From the NCBI GenBank assembly GCA_963761705.1, contig CAVXHK010000001.1, positions 558,001 to 622,000 of the forward strand: 64,000 nt of DNA, read 5' to 3'. The position numbers and the translations under genes are program-made. Each line of letters begins with the position of its first letter. Positions within the stretch are counted from its first letter, which is position 1. The notes under the pieces were generated by a model, which was given only the letters and a program-made list of their open reading frames with translations, was not told the DNA's origin and ran no database searches. Of this stretch, positions 60,928 to 64,000 are shown piece after piece. Source of the DNA: CAVVKW01 sp963761705 (GTDB lineage: Bacteria > Verrucomicrobiota > Verrucomicrobiia > Chthoniobacterales > JAATET01).

Positions 60928-61991
60928 TTAGGCGAGGGGATTGGTTTTGTTCACGAGGAGCAGGTCGGCTGGCAGATGGGGGATGCGGCCAACCTGCGCG
61001 TCGGTGAGGCTGAGAGTGGGGCCGATCAACCGCTCGGGGAACGCGGGGATCGCGCCGGTGAAGCCGATGTCCTGCACGTCGGGCGTGTCGAAGAAGATGA
61101 GGAATCGCATCTCGTCGTCCCGCAGATTTTCGATGTGATGCGGGTAGGCGCGTGGGATGAAATACACGTCCCCAGCCTCGAGTTCGTAGGTCTCGGCAGC
61201 GCCGCCTGGGCTTTGCACCGTCATGCGGGCGTGGCCGGTGTGGACGTAGCCAAGCTCGGCGGTCTCGGGGTGCCAGTGCGGCTCACGCATGCCGATGCCC
61301 TGCAACCGCAGCGAATACATTGCCTGTCGGCGCAGCACGGGCCACGTGTCGCGACGCGCCACGATCGCCGACCCGGTCGGGGCCGAGACGAGCGGTGCCC
61401 GGGATTCGATCGGAAACTTGAACGGGCTGCCGAATGCGGCGGCCTCCGGGACCTCGACGGGGCCGGCGGTGCGGGCGAGTTGAATATCCACTGGCGACTG
61501 GGTCACGCCATCGACCTCCGCGGTGGGAAGTCCCCAGGTATTGGCGAGGACCGACGGCGAGAGGCAGCCCGCGAATCCCGACAGGCCGAAATCTTTGGGC
61601 ATCTCGTGCGAGAACGTGATCAGGAACTCAGCGGCTTCGGGTCCAACGTTCTCGATGGCGTGGAGCTGTCCGCTCGGCACGAAAAACAGCTCCCCTTCGG
61701 CGATCGTGAACTGCGAGTGCTGATTCCCACTCGCGAAGATTCGGACCAGTGTCCGCCCCTTGAGGCAGTAGGCCAGTTCGTCCGCGTTCGCGTGCCAGTG
61801 CGGCTCCCGGAAGCAGCCTTCGTTGATCGTGAGCCGATTGACCGAAAGACCGTCGAGGATCGGGAAATTCGACTGATTAACCGAGGTCTTCGTGCCGCAA
61901 TCGGTGGAGAACTGCGGCTCGGCGGAGTGGAGGGAGAATTTGTGAGACAGGGGGGGGGTTGCGATCCGCGAGGATTAGTTAGCGGTAACAT
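60928..61991 (-). CDS. Bicupin (oxalate-decarboxylase-like) with homopolymer-broken start
   Basis: A two-cupin protein of ~345 aa. Each domain has a metal-binding HxH...E signature: REPHWHANADELAY (first) and REPHWHPETAELGY (second), with matching second motifs FFVPSGQLHAIEN and VYFIPRAYPHHIEN. This resembles bicupin oxalate decarboxylases/germin-like oxidases; the metal and substrate are not shown. The ATG at 61991 (MLPLTNPRGSQ) is out of frame because the minus strand has nine C (61950-61958); ten C would read MLPLTNPRGSQPPPLSHKF in frame. No other ATG precedes the conserved part. Confidence 0.82.
61950..61958. repeat. Homopolymer G9/C9 tract in bicupin 5' region
   Basis: Nine G on the plus strand. 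Ten would join the upstream ATG to the bicupin frame; nine or eight would not. Confidence 0.7.
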
Positions 61992-62199
61992 TTTTGTCCA
62001 TTGGATAAGGAGTGCAACTAATGTTCAATAATGCGCCTTCACGGCGTCGAACTTAGGCCGAAAAACCTTCAGTCGTCTCAAGCCTCCCTCTCTCTCATTT
62101 CTGTTCCGCGGCTGCTTGGTTTAGCCGCCGGCCGCCGACACCGCGCGGGTGGCTCACAGCGAGGCGTCAGGAGATGCGCGCCGTTGTCCGTCGCGTCGC

Positions 62200-62790
62200 T
62201 TATTCCTCCTGTCGCTGTCCCGCGGAGGCGCTTGGAGCGAGCGTCTCCATAAACTCCACCATGCCGTCGGCGATCGGTTCGCTTCAGGGCATGCCACCGC
62301 TCAAGACGTCATTGTGCCCGGCACCGTCGCCTCGATTAGGTGCTTGTCAGCGGGGTGGGGCGCCGATTTGCCGATTGCTTCAAAGACCTCCCGGCCTTCG
62401 TCGATGGGAAATCGGGCGTCGCGGGTGCCGTGGATCATCAACACCGGGATCGCGATTCCGGGTGCCAGGTCCACCGGCGAAAACTCCCACATCTCGCGGC
62501 CGGCAAGTGTTTCGGCATTTTTCAACACCTCCTGCGTGTAAGTGAACCAGAGACATTTCCCCGCCTCGCGATTGACCGATGACGATCCGCGGAGCCGGCA
62601 GATCAAAACGCCGCTCGGCCTCCCGGATGACCTTGATCGCATCGGCTCCCTCGAGATCTCCGATGGTGATGATCTCCCCCTCGCTTAGGTCGTGCGCCCG
62701 CGCGTCGAACGCGACGGTCGCGAACCTTTCGCGGGTCAATCTCAGCTCGAGCCAATCCTTACAATACAGGGTGCGGTATTTGCTGGTGGT
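62200..62790 (-). pseudogene. Decayed alpha/beta-hydrolase gene
   Basis: Fragments in several frames: ERFATVAFDARAHDLSEGEI and RIVIGQSRGGEMSL (nucleophile elbow), then in another frame LWFTYTQEVLKNAETL and PGIAIPVLMIHGTRDARFPI (Asp region), then, after another shift, HNDVLSGGMP with a stop codon, and SEPIADGMVEFMETLAPSAS. The N-terminus is absent beside the nucleotidyltransferase gene. At least two frameshifts and one internal stop, so this gene is dead or badly sequenced. Confidence 0.75.
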
Positions 62791-62821
62791 GTGGGTAGCG
62801 CTGCGGTGGGAGGATGTTTCA

Positions 62822-63322
62822 ATGAAACTCGCGGGGTTTGAGGCGATCGTGGGGGCGTTGAATGCGGCGGGGGTGCGGTATTTGGTCGTTGGTGGGGTGG
62901 CGGTGAATGCGCACGGGTATTCCCGGGTGACGCATGACGTGGATTTGGTGATCCGGCTGGAGCGGGAGGACATTCTGGCGGCGTTCCCGGCGCTGGCGGT
63001 GATTGGGTATTTTCCGGCGGTGCCAGTGACGGCGGAGGACTTTGCGGATCCGGAAACGCGGGAGCGGTGGCGGCGGGAGAAGGGGATGTTGGTGTTGAAG
63101 TTCTGGAGCGACGCGCATCGGGAGACGCCGCTGGATGTTTTTGTGTATGAACCCTTCGATTTTGCGCGGGAGGAGGAACGGGCTTTGAGGGGAGGCGCGG
63201 AGAATTTTCCGGCCCGGTTCGCATCAATTCCGGCGTTGATCGCGATGAAGGAAGTGGCGGGTCGGGACCGGGATCGGACGGATATTGAAATGTTGCGGCA
63301 GATCGCGGAGTTTGGGGAGTGA
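62822..63322 (+). CDS. Nucleotidyltransferase-fold protein (AbiEii-like)
   Basis: A 166-aa protein of the polymerase-beta/minimal nucleotidyltransferase type: GVRYLVVGGVAVNAHGYSRV, then THDVDLVIRLE with the metal-binding DxD, a further Asp in PLDVFVYEPFD, and SIPALIAMKEVAGRDRDRTD at the C-terminus. This is the layout of AbiEii-like and small NTase antitoxin/toxin proteins. Its stop overlaps the start of a 77-aa partner gene (TGATG). No operon partner upstream; the adjacent hydrolase is a relic, pointing to a variable locus. Confidence 0.78.
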   Translation: MKLAGFEAIVGALNAAGVRYLVVGGVAVNAHGYSRVTHDVDLVIRLEREDILAAFPALAVIGYFPAVPVTAEDFADPETRERWRREKGMLVLKFWSDAHRETPLDVFVYEPFDFAREEERALRGGAENFPARFASIPALIAMKEVAGRDRDRTDIEMLRQIAEFGE

Positions 63323-63555
63323 TGAAGGTCGAGACGCGCGATCCGGCTGGCATGGGCTGGGAGCAATGCACGCCGGAGGGTTCCGAGCGAGCGCAGTTGA
63401 AGGTCTGGGCGGCGCTGCCGCTGCGGGCGAAGCTGGAGGCGCTGGAGGAGCTGTGCGATCAGTCGCGGCGGATGATCGCGTGGCGGCGGGAGCGCGGGTT
63501 GCCGTATTTCGATCCGGTGACGGGGGAACTGGTGCGGGGGACGGTGGACGGGTGA
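63322..63555 (+). CDS. Small partner protein of the nucleotidyltransferase
   Basis: A 77-aa protein: MKVETRDPAGMGWEQCTPEG, then AQLKVWAALPLRAKLEALEE helix, LCDQSRRMIAWRRERGLPYF and DPVTGELVRG. It is predicted largely helical with an Arg/Lys-rich face. The ATG overlaps the upstream stop, so the two proteins are translationally coupled. No family recognised; it may be the second part of a two-protein system. Confidence 0.65.
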   Translation: MKVETRDPAGMGWEQCTPEGSERAQLKVWAALPLRAKLEALEELCDQSRRMIAWRRERGLPYFDPVTGELVRGTVDG

Positions 63556-63630
63556 TGAGGGAAATAAGAAATGAGAAATGGTGAATGCGGATTGCGGCCA
63601 TGGGTTTGATTTGTGAGGGATTTGAGTGGC

Positions 63631-64000
63631 ATGAAATTTTCGGAGATCGAGCGGGTGACGTATCGGGGAATGGTGGGGCGGCGGGATTGCGAGCGGTTCT
63701 CCGAGGTGGCGTCGGTGGAACTGGATTCGTTGGTTTTCCGGACGCTGCTTGGTGAGGATCTGCGGGAGACGGAGGTGGCGGAGTTCCCGGAGACGCTGCG
63801 CCTGGTGTCGCGATTGGAGCCCAAGATGGCCGTCGAAGAACTGGTCGTGGAGGGGGCGGACGGCTGCCGGACGTATCGGTGTGAGCGGCGGCAATCGACG
63901 GGGGAGCCGGGGAAGGATTATTCGAACCCGTTGCTGACCGTGTTCCGAGCGGCGCAGAATTGCCCCGGTGCGGCGGTGGCAATGGGGCACGAGTGCGGGG
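63631..64000 (+). CDS. Unknown protein, 3' end beyond window
   Basis: An open frame from ATG 63631 to the window end (123 codons so far, no stop): MKFSEIERVTYRGMVGRRDC, then ERFSEVASVELDSLVFRTLL, ... GMGHECG-like Cys. It is beta-rich with three cysteines. No family recognised. It follows the two-gene nucleotidyltransferase unit by 75 bp in the same direction. Confidence 0.5.
   Translation, partial: MKFSEIERVTYRGMVGRRDCERFSEVASVELDSLVFRTLLGEDLRETEVAEFPETLRLVSRLEPKMAVEELVVEGADGCRTYRCERRQSTGEPGKDYSNPLLTVFRAAQNCPGAAVAMGHECG

Noticed and set aside
61992..62199. A further gene or regulatory RNA between bicupin start and hydrolase relic
   Set aside because: No conserved frame or fold could be seen; only general GC-rich sequence, so left undescribed.
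1..64000. CRISPR array, prophage or insertion sequence
   Set aside because: No regularly spaced direct repeats, phage structural genes or transposase genes were found; the repeats seen are short palindromes.

Overview
This is a GC-rich, gene-dense bacterial chromosome segment. Gene content and texture suggest a free-living heterotroph of the PVC group, most likely Verrucomicrobiota. Supporting traits are a prepilin-like secreted protein, an AT-hook/winged-helix DNA-binding protein, a GH9 cellulase, glycogen genes scattered as single genes, many GTG starts and abundant short palindromic repeats between genes. The assignment is inference; no rRNA lies in the window. The single tRNA is tRNA-Gly(GCC).

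Layout. 0-9 kb: HAD phosphatase end, AT-hook protein, phosphopantetheinyl transferase, A-type Fe-S carrier, then a tightly overlapping xylB-ubiX-GH9 cellulase run, a DUF2237 protein and a flavin amine oxidase. 9-17 kb: DUF4112 protein, glutamate dehydrogenase-family enzyme, a fused vapBC relic, and a compact inositol-phosphatase-like/acyltransferase/folD run, then trxB, a GT4 glycosyltransferase with a 3' frameshift and a GNAT acetyltransferase. 17-23 kb: AraC relic, pgm, tRNA-Gly, a large hybrid histidine kinase. 23-28 kb: the rpmI-rplT-pheS-pheT block. 28-35 kb: two linked membrane proteins amid palindromic repeats, an orphan solute-binding lipoprotein, a pseudopilin, glgB, citrate synthase. 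35-43 kb: an accessory nitrogen-metabolism cluster (frameshifted cysteine hydrolase and M20 ureido-hydrolase on one strand; Fn3-like membrane protein, Na+/solute symporter, 39-aa membrane peptide, unusual carbamoyltransferase and asparagine synthase on the other). 43-52 kb: TVP38 protein, NupC, two small proteins, a CheB-CheR-PAS-kinase fusion with one frameshift, Lon-domain protein, BI-1 protein, lgt. 52-58 kb: lpd, a lipoprotein, glgC, glmS. 58-64 kb: a large secreted protein, a cysteine hydrolase and a bicupin that both have homopolymer tracts breaking their 5' ends, a decayed alpha/beta hydrolase, a nucleotidyltransferase plus small partner, and an unknown gene running off the window.

Themes. 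Central metabolism (glycogen via pgm, glgC and glgB; citrate synthase; lpd; gdh), translation (rpmI, rplT, pheST) and envelope building (lgt, acyltransferase, glmS, GT4) make up the conserved backbone. The most unusual material is the 35-42 kb carbamoyl/ureide-like cluster with its hidden small protein, the paired homopolymer frameshifts at 60.9-62.0 kb, and several families of dispersed palindromes, one forming a REPIN-like inverted pair. At least five genes carry single-base-type frameshifts near otherwise intact motifs, so either sequence errors or real decay or phase variation must be considered.
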